NCBI GenBank assembly: GCA_964562405.1
Contig: CAZLTC010000006.1
Coordinates: forward strand, 1 to 64,000
Length of the DNA stretch: 64,000 nt
Source of the DNA: WJLY01 sp964562405
Lineage (GTDB): Bacteria > Joyebacterota > Joyebacteria > Joyebacterales > Joyebacteraceae
Direction of reading: 5' to 3'
Shown: one piece after another, positions 52,178 to 60,909 of the stretch
How the letters are laid out: each line of letters starts with the position of its first letter
Numbering within the stretch: the stretch's first letter is position 1
The notes under the pieces: generated by a model
What the model saw: the letters and a program-made list of their open reading frames with translations, nothing else
What the model was told of the DNA's origin: nothing
Databases searched by the model: none
Made by a program: the position numbers and the translations under genes

Positions 52178-53239
52178 CTAGTCCTTCTTGAGCTTCTTCA
52201 GTTCTTCCTTCATCTCCTTGAGCTCCGCTCGGAGTTCGGCCATCTCCCTCTCGAGATCCTCACGGTCCTCGGTCATGATGATGGCCTTTGAGCTTGCGGC
52301 CTTGCTCAGCTCCTCAGCGTGAGCCTGGAGCGCCTGTTCGTATTCCTTGATGGTCTTGTCGTAATCGCTCTCGCCGACGACCGCTGTGACAGTGATCTCC
52401 TTGCCCTTACGGACCACGACGATGGGAGTCTCCTCGTCAGTCTGCATGTCGGCGATAGCCTCTACCAGACTAGCGCGGTCCTCAACGCGGTCGCCGTCGA
52501 CCTTGATTATGATGTCACCGGCCTTGATGCCGGCCTTCTCGGCAGCGCTTCCCTTGACGACGTCCTCGACGAGCACTCCCTTGCCTTCTGGAACCTCGAA
52601 GTAGTCGGCCAGCCCATCACTGAGGTCGTCGATGTAGACGCCGAGCCTACCCCTGCCGCCCGTACCCGACAGGCCTATCTCCAGCCACGGAAGCGCTACG
52701 TCTCCCAGGACCGCGAGGCCCTTGAGTCCCTCCAGGCCACCCTCCAGGCCTTTCAGGAAGCTGCCGCTGTTGATGTAGTATTCCTCCGGACGGCTTCCGA
52801 GCTTCGCCATCAGAAGCTGCTCCTTGCCGTCCCGGGACACCGTGATGTCGATCTCGTCACCGGGCTTCTTGTCGCCGATGATGGCGATGAGGTCCTTGAT
52901 GCCGCCCGTGGTCTTCGGGCCGATCTTCTGAATGACATCTCCGGCCTCGAGGCCCGCCATCTCCGCCGGGCTGTCCTCGTGGATCTCGGTTATGTACACG
53001 CCTTTCGCGTCGCCGTTGAGCTTCGCGTCGCCGCGCAACTCGTCATTCAGATCCGAGATGCCGACGCCGAGCCACGCCGCGTCGGAATCGGTCTCTACGA
53101 CGACCTTGATCTCCTTCTTGTCGTCCTGCGGAGTGTAGACCCTCACGACGTTCGTCTTCTCGCCGGCCATGGATGCCGGTGCGACGAGAAGCAGGCAAAC
53201 GCCCGCGAGGACCGCTCCCGCCACAATCCTCCTGATCAT
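52178..53239 (-). CDS. Exported two-PDZ-domain protein with coiled-coil tail
   Basis: A 353-residue envelope protein. The start (complement of 53237-53239) has GGAGGTGG and opens a signal peptide (about 1-25, VLAGVCLLLVAPASMAG). Two PDZ domains: about 55-150 (AWLGVGISDLNDELRGD, ...AEMAGLEAGDVIQKIG) and about 195-290 (RLGVYIDDLSDGLADYFEV...GSAAEKAGIKAGDIIIKVDG). No serine protease domain precedes them, so it is not a DegP/HtrA enzyme but probably a binding or scaffolding protein. The last 60 residues are a Glu/Lys-rich coiled coil (EDLEREMAELRAELKEMKEELKKLKK). A 16-bp palindrome lies about 85 bp upstream of the start. Confidence 0.87.
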   Translation of the reverse strand: MIRRIVAGAVLAGVCLLLVAPASMAGEKTNVVRVYTPQDDKKEIKVVVETDSDAAWLGVGISDLNDELRGDAKLNGDAKGVYITEIHEDSPAEMAGLEAGDVIQKIGPKTTGGIKDLIAIIGDKKPGDEIDITVSRDGKEQLLMAKLGSRPEEYYINSGSFLKGLEGGLEGLKGLAVLGDVALPWLEIGLSGTGGRGRLGVYIDDLSDGLADYFEVPEGKGVLVEDVVKGSAAEKAGIKAGDIIIKVDGDRVEDRASLVEAIADMQTDEETPIVVVRKGKEITVTAVVGESDYDKTIKEYEQALQAHAEELSKAASSKAIIMTEDREDLEREMAELRAELKEMKEELKKLKKD

Positions 53240-53324
53240 GAAGCCACCTCCAGATGCCCGTGTTGCCGCGCGCTCGGCGGGCTCAGGCGCCTTCTTCCGC
53301 CGACGGTCTGTGGCGTCTCGTCCC

Positions 53325-53340
53325 GTCGGCAATTGCCGAC
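53325..53340. promoter_or_regulatory. 16-bp perfect palindrome upstream of PDZ gene
   Basis: GTCGGCAATTGCCGAC, a perfect dyad in the 287-bp gap between the Yip1 and PDZ genes, about 85 bp from the PDZ start codon. It is a plausible operator; the regulator is not known. The rest of the gap shows the terminator at 53474-53497 and no confident promoter. Confidence 0.4.
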
Positions 53341-53473
53341 TCTCTTCCGGAGCGGCGAACGGCCGCTCACGAAATTGGACACACCGGCAGCTGTGCGGTT
53401 GAAGGTTCGTTTCGCGTGGAGGGCCCGTGTCACCGCGATAGGAGAGCCGGCGCGGCGCGGCAAGACGAGGAAA

Positions 53474-53497
53474 GGGCGGGGCACTTGGGCCCCGCCC
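53474..53497 (-). terminator. Terminator after Yip1 gene
   Basis: GGGCGGGGC / GCCCCGCCC with a 6-nt loop, placed 30 nt after the Yip1-family stop on the minus strand. Confidence 0.65.
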
Positions 53498-53526
53498 TCT
53501 TCGGAAATCTCTGGCCGCGGCCGGCT

Positions 53527-54048
53527 CTAGCGCAGCAGGGCCAGTCCTATGGCTGCGCCTATGGCCGCGAAGATACCCATCACGATCACTCCCAGCACGA
53601 GCGGCACCGCGAGCGCTATTACCGCCTTGCCGCGGTCGAGCCCGTAGATGTGCTCCATGGCGAGAACCGAAGGGACCAGCATCCACAGACCGGCGACGAC
53701 GGCGAGGAAAATGGCGAGCGGCGGGAGCGGCAGTATGGCGACCCACGTCACCATGGCAGCCAGGCCGACCGGTGCCATGAGCTTCTTGAAGTCTCCCTTG
53801 CCACCAAGGAATGAGGTCGCGACGAAGTGCGCGATGCCGAAGAAGATGAAGAAGCCGATGAGCCTCACGATCGGTAGGACTATGAGACCGAGAGCGTTCC
53901 ATGTGCCTATGGCGAGGCAGACACCGCTTATGGCGACGACTCCGATGGCCGGACCGAGCGCTTTCTCATCGGCGGCCATCTCGGTGATGACCTCCTTGTT
54001 CAGCTTGATTATCTCCCACGCCTTCTTCAGGTAGTCCATGAACGACAT
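53527..54048 (-). CDS. Yip1 domain integral membrane protein
   Basis: A 173-residue membrane protein of the Yip1/YIP1 family, with about five transmembrane helices between residues 32 and 172 (AIGVVAISGVCLAIGTWNALGLIVLPIVRLIGFFIFFGIAHFVA..., AIFLAVVAGLWMLVPSVLAMEHIYGLDRGKAVIALAVPLVLGVIVMGI). The function in bacteria is unknown. The start (complement of 54046-54048) has GGAGGACC about 8 nt upstream; the longer frame begins in the leader. Its C-terminus ends in ALLR but the protein is not of the exported FlgD type. Own promoter at 54150-54179. Confidence 0.82.
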   Translation of the reverse strand: MSFMDYLKKAWEIIKLNKEVITEMAADEKALGPAIGVVAISGVCLAIGTWNALGLIVLPIVRLIGFFIFFGIAHFVATSFLGGKGDFKKLMAPVGLAAMVTWVAILPLPPLAIFLAVVAGLWMLVPSVLAMEHIYGLDRGKAVIALAVPLVLGVIVMGIFAAIGAAIGLALLR

Positions 54049-54149
54049 TCGAAGGTCCTCCTCTCCAGGGCCGGCCGGGGGGAGCAGGCGTGCGCCCCTC
54101 GGTTCGGCATCCCGCAACGCACGACGGTTTCTCAGCCACTGACGGCGCC

Positions 54150-54179
54150 ACTATAGGTGAACCGAGCAGCGGTGGGCAA
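54150..54179 (-). promoter_or_regulatory. Promoter of Yip1-family gene
   Basis: Minus strand TTGCCC (54174-54179), 18 bp, TATAGT (54150-54155). The 428-bp gap 54049-54476 also holds a GCTGGGGC/GCCCCAGC hairpin (54202-54224); between 54230 and 54476 I see no convincing promoter for the lipoprotein gene. Confidence 0.6.
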
Positions 54180-54476
54180 GGGCAAAGCGCGGCGGCCACA
54201 CGCTGGGGCTCTTCTCGCCCCAGCCTGTGATGGCCGGAGGGGCGGCACACGTGGAGCGCTTGCGGAACACGGGGCGCCGCTGAACGGCTGCTCAGGCTGT
54301 CCGAGTGCCTCATACTGGCATAGTCTTTGCAACTTGGCGCAGTACAAGGAGTGTTGCGTATTCTGGGGGTGTGCCGTGGCGCCCGCGGCGACGCCGTTGC
54401 GGCTCCAGGTATGGGCGTGAGGGCACACGGTTGGACCGCCCCGGTCATGAGGCCGGAGGCAGAGGAGGAACGCATT

Positions 54477-54938
54477 ATGCGAAGCAGGCGAAGACTGATG
54501 CATGGCGCAGCGGTAACCGCCGCCGTGGTCACTGTCGCCCTTCTGGGCGTGACCGGCTGCAGCATGGTGGAGCCGGAGTCGTCCTGGACGGGCAGCGATG
54601 GTTCCATCACGGGTGTCGTCAGCTCGACGACCGGGTCGGCGCTCGTCGGCGTAGACGTGAGGATGTGCGCTCAGACCGACGATGGCCAGTGCCTTGAGTA
54701 CTACACGACCACCGGCCCCGACGGGGTCTACTCCATCGACGGTCTTGAACTCGGCAATGCGCATGCATACGAGAAGGCCTACGTTGTCTACGTCAACAGG
54801 ACGACGTCGAGCGCCATTCCAGTCGTGTCCGGCTATGGAACGCACGTCGCTACCGTGCCGGTGACGTCGGAAGGCAGCTCCTACGATGTCACGATCACGG
54901 CCCCGGGACCCGGCGACCCCAACGACTTCCTAGAGTAG
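54477..54938 (+). CDS. Small lipoprotein with carboxypeptidase-regulatory-like (Ig-type) domain
   Basis: A 153-residue exported protein. ATG 54477 follows GGAGGAA and opens a lipoprotein signal with lipobox LLGVTGC (cysteine near residue 24). The mature part is one beta-sandwich of the carboxypeptidase regulatory/CarboxypepD type: GSITGVVSSTTGSALVGVDVRM...TGPDGVYSIDGLELGNAHAY. It has no enzyme motif and is likely a surface-exposed binding or structural lipoprotein. A strong bidirectional terminator follows, separating it from tRNA-Leu on the other strand. Confidence 0.8.
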   Translation: MRSRRRLMHGAAVTAAVVTVALLGVTGCSMVEPESSWTGSDGSITGVVSSTTGSALVGVDVRMCAQTDDGQCLEYYTTTGPDGVYSIDGLELGNAHAYEKAYVVYVNRTTSSAIPVVSGYGTHVATVPVTSEGSSYDVTITAPGPGDPNDFLE

Positions 54939-54983
54939 CCGGCGGGACCAGGGTTGCAGTCGCGGGCCAGCAGGCAAGGAAGA

Positions 54984-55006
54984 GGGGCCGTCCTCAGGAC
55001 GGCCCC
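54984..55006. terminator. Bidirectional terminator between lipoprotein and tRNA-Leu
   Basis: GGGGCCGTCC, loop TCA, GGACGGCCCC, followed by TTCTC on the plus strand; on the minus strand it lies just after the tRNA 3' end. Confidence 0.85.
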
Positions 55007-55017
55007 TTCTCATTGCG

Positions 55018-55105
55018 TGGTACCGGAGGCCGGGCTCGAACCGGCACGGGCCAGAGGCCCTCGGGATTTTGAGTCCCGCGCGTCTACCAGTTCCGCCACT
55101 CCGGC
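55018..55105 (-). tRNA. tRNA-Leu(CAA)
   Basis: An 88-nt class II tRNA with the CCA encoded. Read on the minus strand, the acceptor GCCGGAG pairs with CTCCGGT, then A-CCA. The anticodon arm is CGGGA-CTCAAAA-TCCCG, giving anticodon CAA (codon UUG); a variable arm is present as expected for Leu; the T-arm is GCCGG-TTCGAGC-CCGGC. Promoter TTGACC-17-TAGAGT lies at 55123-55151. Confidence 0.96.
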
Positions 55106-55122
55106 GTGGTGGCGCAGAGGAG

Positions 55123-55151
55123 ACTCTAGCATCAGCGCAGTGGCCGGTCAA
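55123..55151 (-). promoter_or_regulatory. Promoter of tRNA-Leu
   Basis: Minus strand TTGACC (55146-55151), 17 bp, TAGAGT (55123-55128), with TGC before the -10. Divergent from the tRNA-Ala promoter. Confidence 0.7.
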
Positions 55152-55197
55152 GGCGCGCGCATCGCACGAGATGGAGGGCGACGCGCGGACATTGAAC

Positions 55198-55225
55198 TTG
55201 ACTGGAGGGCCGCAGATGCTAGAAT
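55198..55225 (+). promoter_or_regulatory. Promoter of tRNA-Ala
   Basis: TTGACT (55198-55203), 16 bp, TAGAAT (55220-55225), with TGC before the -10. The tRNA begins 26 nt downstream. Confidence 0.7.
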
Positions 55226-55250
55226 ACTCAGACACACAGGATTCAAACTT

Positions 55251-55327
55251 GGGGCCATAGCTCAGTTGGGACGAGCGCTTGACTGGCAGTCAAGAGGTCG
55301 CGGGTTCGATCCCCGCTGGCTCCACCA
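55251..55327 (+). tRNA. tRNA-Ala(GGC)
   Basis: A 77-nt tRNA with encoded CCA. Acceptor GGGGCCA pairs with TGGCTCC (one G-U). The anticodon arm is CTTGA-CTGGCAG-TCAAG, anticodon GGC (codon GCC, frequent in this GC-rich DNA). The T-arm is GCGGG-TTCGATC-CCCGC. A CGCCGGGAG/CTCCCGGCG hairpin follows at 55346-55377. Confidence 0.97.
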
Positions 55328-55345
55328 GATGCCGCGAGTCTCGGT

Positions 55346-55377
55346 CGCCGGGAGACCTCTGACAAGGCCTCCCGGCG
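55346..55377 (+). terminator. Hairpin after tRNA-Ala, probable terminator
   Basis: CGCCGGGAG (55346-55354) pairs with CTCCCGGCG (55369-55377); no T-run follows. Between it and the promoter at 55464 I see nothing else. Confidence 0.45.
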
Positions 55378-55463
55378 GACTCGTCTGGAGGCGGTGTGCC
55401 CGGGCGCCGGGGCGGATGCTCCCGGTCCGGAATACCCTCCGGGGGTGCTGAACGCCCAGCGTC

Positions 55464-55492
55464 TTGACACGGCGGCGTGACTGTGCTACACT
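55464..55492 (+). promoter_or_regulatory. Promoter of gingipain-family protease gene
   Basis: Consensus TTGACA (55464-55469), 17 bp, TACACT (55487-55492), with TGC before the -10. The leader is about 195 nt (55498-55692) and has GGGATT/AATCCC and a long-range GAAGCAGGA/TCCTGCTTC pairing. Confidence 0.8.
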
Positions 55493-55692
55493 GTATTGTA
55501 GGGATGCAGACGGGATTGTGAATCCCGCGAGACCACGGAAGCAGGAGCTTGCCACCAAGGATCACTGCTATCGCTCAGCTTCATAGTCTGATTCCGGCAC
55601 GACGAATGCCGTATTGACTGTGAGGAAGCGAGGCCGTTGGTTCATTGGTGGAACAGGTTCCTGCTTCTGCGTATTCAGGAGGGTGCTGTCAG

Positions 55693-58600
55693 ATGCGAGG
55701 TCATCTTGGGGCGGTGGTCGCTGCCGGCATCGTCTTGTCCGTCGCGGCAGTCGTTCAGTCGGCGCCTGGTGTCGCGCGCGTTTCGTTCGATGCGGCGGAT
55801 CTTCACATATCGAGGCTTGGTGGCTTCGAGAGCGTGAGCATGGCGGGGTGCAGTTCGATGTCGCAGGTTGGGGAGCCGGAACTCCCGGTCATGGTCTTCC
55901 GGTTCGTTATCCCGGCCGACGCCAGGGTGGAGGACGTACTTGCCGAGTTCGATGAAGTCGACGTGCCGGGCGTGCATTCGGTGTCGCCCGCACAGCCCGA
56001 GGTCCCCATAGGGGAGGCCCCCGAGCGCGCGCAGCCGGACCCGGTGATCTATGGAAGCAGCGAGCCGTTTCCCTCCAGCCGCGTGCGCTACCTGGGTGAC
56101 GGGTATCTGGGCGGATATCGCATCGCGAGCGTGGCGGTCTATCCACTGCAGTACGCCCCGAAGGAGGGACGCCTGACGCTGGCTACGGACGTCTCGGTTG
56201 AGTTGGTGCTTGCGCCAGGCGCCGAACGCGCCCGTCCGCGTCACAGAATGTCGGCCGAGGCGCAGCGGCTGTACGCCAGTCTGGTCGAGAGCATCGTCGA
56301 GAATCCGGGTGACGTCGTGACCTCGAGATCGGGCGCGGTCGATATCGTGGAAGACCAGGGGGACGTCGGTTTCAGTCCCCGATACACTCCGTCGCTTGAG
56401 GGCAGCCTGGTCGAGTACGTCATCATCACGAACGAAACGCTCGAGCCGTACTTCCAGCAGCTCGCCGACGCCAAGACGGCGAAGGGCGTGCCCGCGGTGG
56501 TGCGTACGGTCTCGTGGATCGAGGAGAACTACCCGGGCGGATGTGACCTGCCGGAGCGAGTGAGGATGTTCATCCAGGACGCATACTCCTCCTGGGGAAC
56601 GGTCTACGTCCTGCTCGGCGGGGACACGGACATCGTGCCGGTTCGCAAGGCGCAGACAACGTACTACGGTGGCGAACTGATCCCGTGTGACCTCTATTAC
56701 AGTGACCTCGACGGCAACTGGAACGACGACGGCGACAGTTACTTCGGAGAGGCGTACAGGGGCGAGACCGCTCCGGGCGACAGTGTGGACCTGTATCCCG
56801 ACGTCTTCGTTGGACGTGTCCCCGCGAGGAACTCCATCAACGTTCAGTCGTTCCTGGACAAGACCGACGCCTACGAGAATGACCCTGTTCCGAAGTTCAC
56901 AGACAGAAACCTCTACCTGGCGGAAGTGCTGTTCCCCTACGACTGGGACGGCGGCGTCTACAGCCTGGACGGAGCAGCCGACATCGTCGAGCCGGGACTT
57001 CCGTTCGTGCCTCCGTCGATTCACAACGCGCGGCTCTATCAGAACCAGGCGGAGTTTCCGGGCTCGTATAGCCTGAGTGCTCAGGCCCTGGTGGACTCGT
57101 TCAACCTGGGCTACAACATCGCTGTTCACGTAGGCCACGGGAACAAGGACATTATGAGGGCCAGCAAGGACAGCTATCTCTCGATGTCCGACGCGTCTGA
57201 GTTGTCCAACGGCATCGACAAGGCCTCGTTCCTATGGATGCTGGACTGCTCGACGACGGCCATTGACTACGACTGCATTGCCGAACGGTTCATGAACAAC
57301 CCCGACGGTGGTACCATGGCGCTCTTCGGACCCACCCGGTACGCCTTCCCAGCGACCTCGAGAACGTACTACTGGGACTGGCTGGACCTTCTGTACAACC
57401 AGGGCATCACGAGGGTAGGTCCCCTGTGCGCCGCCTCCAAGGCTCTCCACGCCAGCTACGCGGAGTCCGGCACCGACAACACCGACCGATGGACTCAGTT
57501 TGCGACCGTCACGCTGGGCGACCCTGAGCTACCACTCTGGACGGGAAGGCCGCAGACGCTGGCCGTCGGTCACCCGTCGGGTCTGCGAGTCGGCGACTCC
57601 GGGATGACCGTCACGGTGACCGACCCGAGTCCGGTGGACAGCGCTCTCGTATGTGTGAGCAAATCCGGGGACGTCTACGCTCGCGGCTACACCAACGCTT
57701 CAGGGCAGACAACGCTGTCGTTCGTTCCCCACACGACAGGAACGCTCAGCGTGGTCGTGTCACGTCCCGGCTATGAGCCCCACGAGTCGACCGCGAACGT
57801 GACGGCCGCCTCCGGCGCGCACGTCTACCTGACATCGGTGGCGATCGACGACGACGCCTCCGGTTCGAGCGTTGGCAACGGCAATGGCGAGTGCGAGGCG
57901 GGAGAGACGATCGAGCTCGACATCACAGCGCGCAACGGCGGCAGCGCGTCCGCCGCATCGGTGACGGCCACGCTGACGTCGGTCGACGGCTACGTCCTGA
58001 TCGAGGACGACACGGCCGTGCTGGGTACGATCGCCGCATCGGGCACGGCCTCATCCGACGCAGCCTTCAGATTCCAGACGTCGATCGACACCCCGAACGA
58101 GCACGACGCCGCGTTCACGATCCAGTTCAGCAGCGGATCGCGAGTCGTCTGGACGGAGGATTTCGACCTCAGGATATACCGCCCGATTCTCGGCCAGATT
58201 CATGTCGACCTCGACGACTCGACAGGCAACGGCAATGGGGTGCCCGAGATGGGGGAGACCGTCGATGTCGTCATCGAGCTCCTGAACGACGGCAACGGGC
58301 AAGCTGGAGCCGTCGCGGGCGTGCTGCGCTACCCCTCGGCCGGGGCAACCGTGGCCGACAGCGTCGATACGTGGGGCGACATCGAGGCCGGTGCGACGGC
58401 GGTCGGGTCCGGTGGCTTCTCATTCACGGTGAACGGCCCGCTCACCAACCACTTCCGGCTCACGCTCAGCGACGAGCGAGGAGCCAACTGGACCTCGTAC
58501 CTCGACTTCATGAGGCCTTCGGGGCCCGATACTCTCTCGGGAGTGGTCGAGGGCACCACCATAGGGCTTTCCTGGGACGTAACCACCGACGCGGATCTTC

Positions 58601-60429
58601 GAGGCTATGACATCTACCGCTCGCAGTCGGTGAGCGGCCCGTACGAGATCGTGAACGGCGCAGTCGTGGAGGGTACCGCCTACTATTCCGACGTGGGCCT
58701 CCAGGAGAACTCGCCCTACTTCTACTATGTGGTTGCGGTCGATTCGTCCGGCAACCGTAGCCAGAACTCGCTCGTGCTCGCCATAAGCACGAATCCTCCC
58801 AGCCTCGTTGGCTGGCCCCTGGACACGCAGGGAGGCATGTACGCGAGCGCGGCATTCGCCGACATCGACCAGGACGACCAGCTCGAGATCGTTATCGCAT
58901 CGGAGCACGTGTACGCATGGCACTACGACGGCACCGAGGTGAGAGACGGTGATGGTGACCCGCGGACCGGTGGCATCTTCGAGACCGACGGCACGGGCAG
59001 CTACCGCGCCTCTACGGCGATCGGTGAGGTCGACGGTGATGTAGGCGTCGAGATCGTTGCTGCGGCGTGGGGCAACGTCGGCACCGACATCAACCCTGCG
59101 TACGAGGTCTATGCATGGAATGGTGAGGACGGGAGCGTGCTCCCCGGTTGGCCAGTGACGACCAAGAAGTTCTGTTGGGCAAGTCCGGCTCTGGCGGACC
59201 TCGACCACGACGGGCGCTCCGAGATCATCCTGCCTTGCGCGGACGGCAAGCTCTACTGCTGGCGGTACAACGGCTCCGAGTACATCGACGGAGATAACAA
59301 CCCTCAGACACAGGGGGTGTTCGCGGACCTCCACTCCTCGTGGATCTACGCCTCTCCGGCGATCGCCGACCTCGACGGCGACAGAGATCTGGAGATCATC
59401 CAGCCGTCCAACAACGACAGCGTCTACGTCTTCCACAGCGACGGGTCGAGGATGGAAGGCTGGCCATTCTGGGTGATGTCGGACCCGTTCACGTCCCCCT
59501 CGGTCGGCGACGTGGACAACGACGGGTCGCCCGAGGTCGTCGTTTCGTCGAACTCGGACAAGGTGTGGCTGCTGGAGAGCAATGGCACGGTGATGGCCGG
59601 GTGGCCAAAGACGGTCGTTCTCTCGGAGGACTTCTCGCCATCGCCCGTTCTGGCCGACCTGACCGGCGACGCGGCCCTTGAACTCGTGCTCGGCGGCCAC
59701 GACGGCAGCCTCACGGTCTGCGACTACCACGGCAACGACCTGCCCGGGTGGCCCGTCTACCTTGGCGCACAGAGCCTGTCGAGTCCCGTCGTCGCAGACA
59801 TAGACGGCGACGCGGATCTCGAAATAGTAATGGGCTCGAAGAGCGGCCGGCTCTGCTGCTACGACATCGACGGATCGATCATCGACGGGTGGCCCATTCA
59901 AACTGGCGCCGAGATCAACGGCAGCCCCCTCGTCATGGACCTCGATGGTGACGGCGACGTCGAGGTCGTCGTCGGCGGGATGGACACGAAGGTCTACGTG
60001 TGGGACTGCGACGGCAATTACGACGACGGAGACGGTGTCGAGTGGGGTTGTTTCCTGCACGACTCATGGCGCACTCAGCAGTACGAGTTCTCTGTCCCGA
60101 CGGGCGTCGACGGAGGAGATGACTCCTGGGCCAACGTGTCGGCGATGAAGCTCGACCAGAACTCGCCGAACCCCTTCAACCCCGTCACGACGATCTCTTT
60201 CACGGTACCGGCCGAGAGCGACGGCGAGCGCGTGACGCTGCAGGTGTTCGACGTTGCCGGGCGGCGCGTATGCACGCTGGTCGATGAGGAGATGGCCGGT
60301 GGCAGATACGGAGCCGTCTGGGACGGAACGGACGAAGCCGGGCAGCCCGTGTCCTCCGGCGTCTACTTCTACAGGATGGACGTCGACGGGACTTCGTCGG
60401 CGATGAGGAAGATGGTCCTTCTGAAGTAG
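55693..60429 (+). CDS. Secreted gingipain-family (C25) cysteine protease with FG-GAP propeller and C-terminal sorting domain
   Basis: A 1578-residue exported protease, the largest gene here. ATG 55693 (AGGAGG upstream) opens a signal peptide (about 1-25). A propeptide follows to about 230; the C25 catalytic domain covers about 240-620 with the probable catalytic pair His482 in HVGHGN and Cys519 in MLDCSTT, as in gingipains. Then come Ig/Big-like domains (to about 940), a fibronectin type III domain (about 950-1035, GYDIYRSQSVSGPY), about seven FG-GAP/VCBS repeats (LADLDHDGRSEIILP, IADLDGDRDLEIIQP, VGDVDNDGSPEVVVS) forming a propeller, and the FlgD/Ig-like tail (NSPNPFNPVTTI, GVYFYRM, ending KMVLLK). 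Likely an extracellular or surface protease with a substrate-binding propeller. Confidence 0.92.
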   Translation: MRGHLGAVVAAGIVLSVAAVVQSAPGVARVSFDAADLHISRLGGFESVSMAGCSSMSQVGEPELPVMVFRFVIPADARVEDVLAEFDEVDVPGVHSVSPAQPEVPIGEAPERAQPDPVIYGSSEPFPSSRVRYLGDGYLGGYRIASVAVYPLQYAPKEGRLTLATDVSVELVLAPGAERARPRHRMSAEAQRLYASLVESIVENPGDVVTSRSGAVDIVEDQGDVGFSPRYTPSLEGSLVEYVIITNETLEPYFQQLADAKTAKGVPAVVRTVSWIEENYPGGCDLPERVRMFIQDAYSSWGTVYVLLGGDTDIVPVRKAQTTYYGGELIPCDLYYSDLDGNWNDDGDSYFGEAYRGETAPGDSVDLYPDVFVGRVPARNSINVQSFLDKTDAYENDPVPKFTDRNLYLAEVLFPYDWDGGVYSLDGAADIVEPGLPFVPPSIHNARLYQNQAEFPGSYSLSAQALVDSFNLGYNIAVHVGHGNKDIMRASKDSYLSMSDASELSNGIDKASFLWMLDCSTTAIDYDCIAERFMNNPDGGTMALFGPTRYAFPATSRTYYWDWLDLLYNQGITRVGPLCAASKALHASYAESGTDNTDRWTQFATVTLGDPELPLWTGRPQTLAVGHPSGLRVGDSGMTVTVTDPSPVDSALVCVSKSGDVYARGYTNASGQTTLSFVPHTTGTLSVVVSRPGYEPHESTANVTAASGAHVYLTSVAIDDDASGSSVGNGNGECEAGETIELDITARNGGSASAASVTATLTSVDGYVLIEDDTAVLGTIAASGTASSDAAFRFQTSIDTPNEHDAAFTIQFSSGSRVVWTEDFDLRIYRPILGQIHVDLDDSTGNGNGVPEMGETVDVVIELLNDGNGQAGAVAGVLRYPSAGATVADSVDTWGDIEAGATAVGSGGFSFTVNGPLTNHFRLTLSDERGANWTSYLDFMRPSGPDTLSGVVEGTTIGLSWDVTTDADLRGYDIYRSQSVSGPYEIVNGAVVEGTAYYSDVGLQENSPYFYYVVAVDSSGNRSQNSLVLAISTNPPSLVGWPLDTQGGMYASAAFADIDQDDQLEIVIASEHVYAWHYDGTEVRDGDGDPRTGGIFETDGTGSYRASTAIGEVDGDVGVEIVAAAWGNVGTDINPAYEVYAWNGEDGSVLPGWPVTTKKFCWASPALADLDHDGRSEIILPCADGKLYCWRYNGSEYIDGDNNPQTQGVFADLHSSWIYASPAIADLDGDRDLEIIQPSNNDSVYVFHSDGSRMEGWPFWVMSDPFTSPSVGDVDNDGSPEVVVSSNSDKVWLLESNGTVMAGWPKTVVLSEDFSPSPVLADLTGDAALELVLGGHDGSLTVCDYHGNDLPGWPVYLGAQSLSSPVVADIDGDADLEIVMGSKSGRLCCYDIDGSIIDGWPIQTGAEINGSPLVMDLDGDGDVEVVVGGMDTKVYVWDCDGNYDDGDGVEWGCFLHDSWRTQQYEFSVPTGVDGGDDSWANVSAMKLDQNSPNPFNPVTTISFTVPAESDGERVTLQVFDVAGRRVCTLVDEEMAGGRYGAVWDGTDEAGQPVSSGVYFYRMDVDGTSSAMRKMVLLK

Positions 60430-60483
60430 TAGCGACGGTCCCTCCGCGAGCCACGTGAAGCGGCGGACGATGAGTCGGATCTG

Positions 60484-60523
60484 GCGGGCGCCCCGTGCGA
60501 CAGCGCGGGGCGCCCGCTTCTTC
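60484..60523 (+). terminator. Intrinsic terminator after C25 protease
   Basis: GCGGGCGCCCCG (60484-60495) / CGGGGCGCCCGC (60506-60517), followed by TTCTTC. Confidence 0.8.
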
Positions 60524-60650
60524 TGGGCGAGGCAGGCAAACAAGCACGCACGCAGGCGTTTGTCGCACCGTTCCCTGCGCGCCAGCCGCTGGCGCCACGG
60601 CTCGACCGCCATTCAGGCCACGGCAGATTCTGGAACAATAGCGTTCTCTG

Positions 60651-60659
60651 TGGTATAAT
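60651..60659 (+). promoter_or_regulatory. Extended -10 promoter of GEVED protein gene
   Basis: TGG-TATAAT (60651-60659; hexamer 60654-60659), weak -35. The leader is about 245 nt and holds GCCCC/GGGGC (about 60704-60719) and a perfect GGCGCGC/GCGCGCC hairpin (60857-60876) 34 nt before the start codon. The rest of the 480-bp gap 60430-60909 shows no gene. Confidence 0.55.
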
Positions 60660-60909
60660 ATCCACGCCAACGCAGCACCGGGCTCGACTGTACTGCATGT
60701 GGCGCCCCTGAGATGGGGCACGCGTCCGGCGGGTCTGCGCGAGGGTCAAGAGCGGGCATCGTGAGAAGACGATACCACCACGTTGCCGAGAGGAGGAGAC
60801 CGAGGGCATCCTGAGAACGAACGTCAACGAAACCAGACCGTCCGAACCGGGAGATCGGCGCGCCAGTGAGCGCGCCTGACGTCGGCCGGACAGATCCGGG
60901 GGGAGAGAG

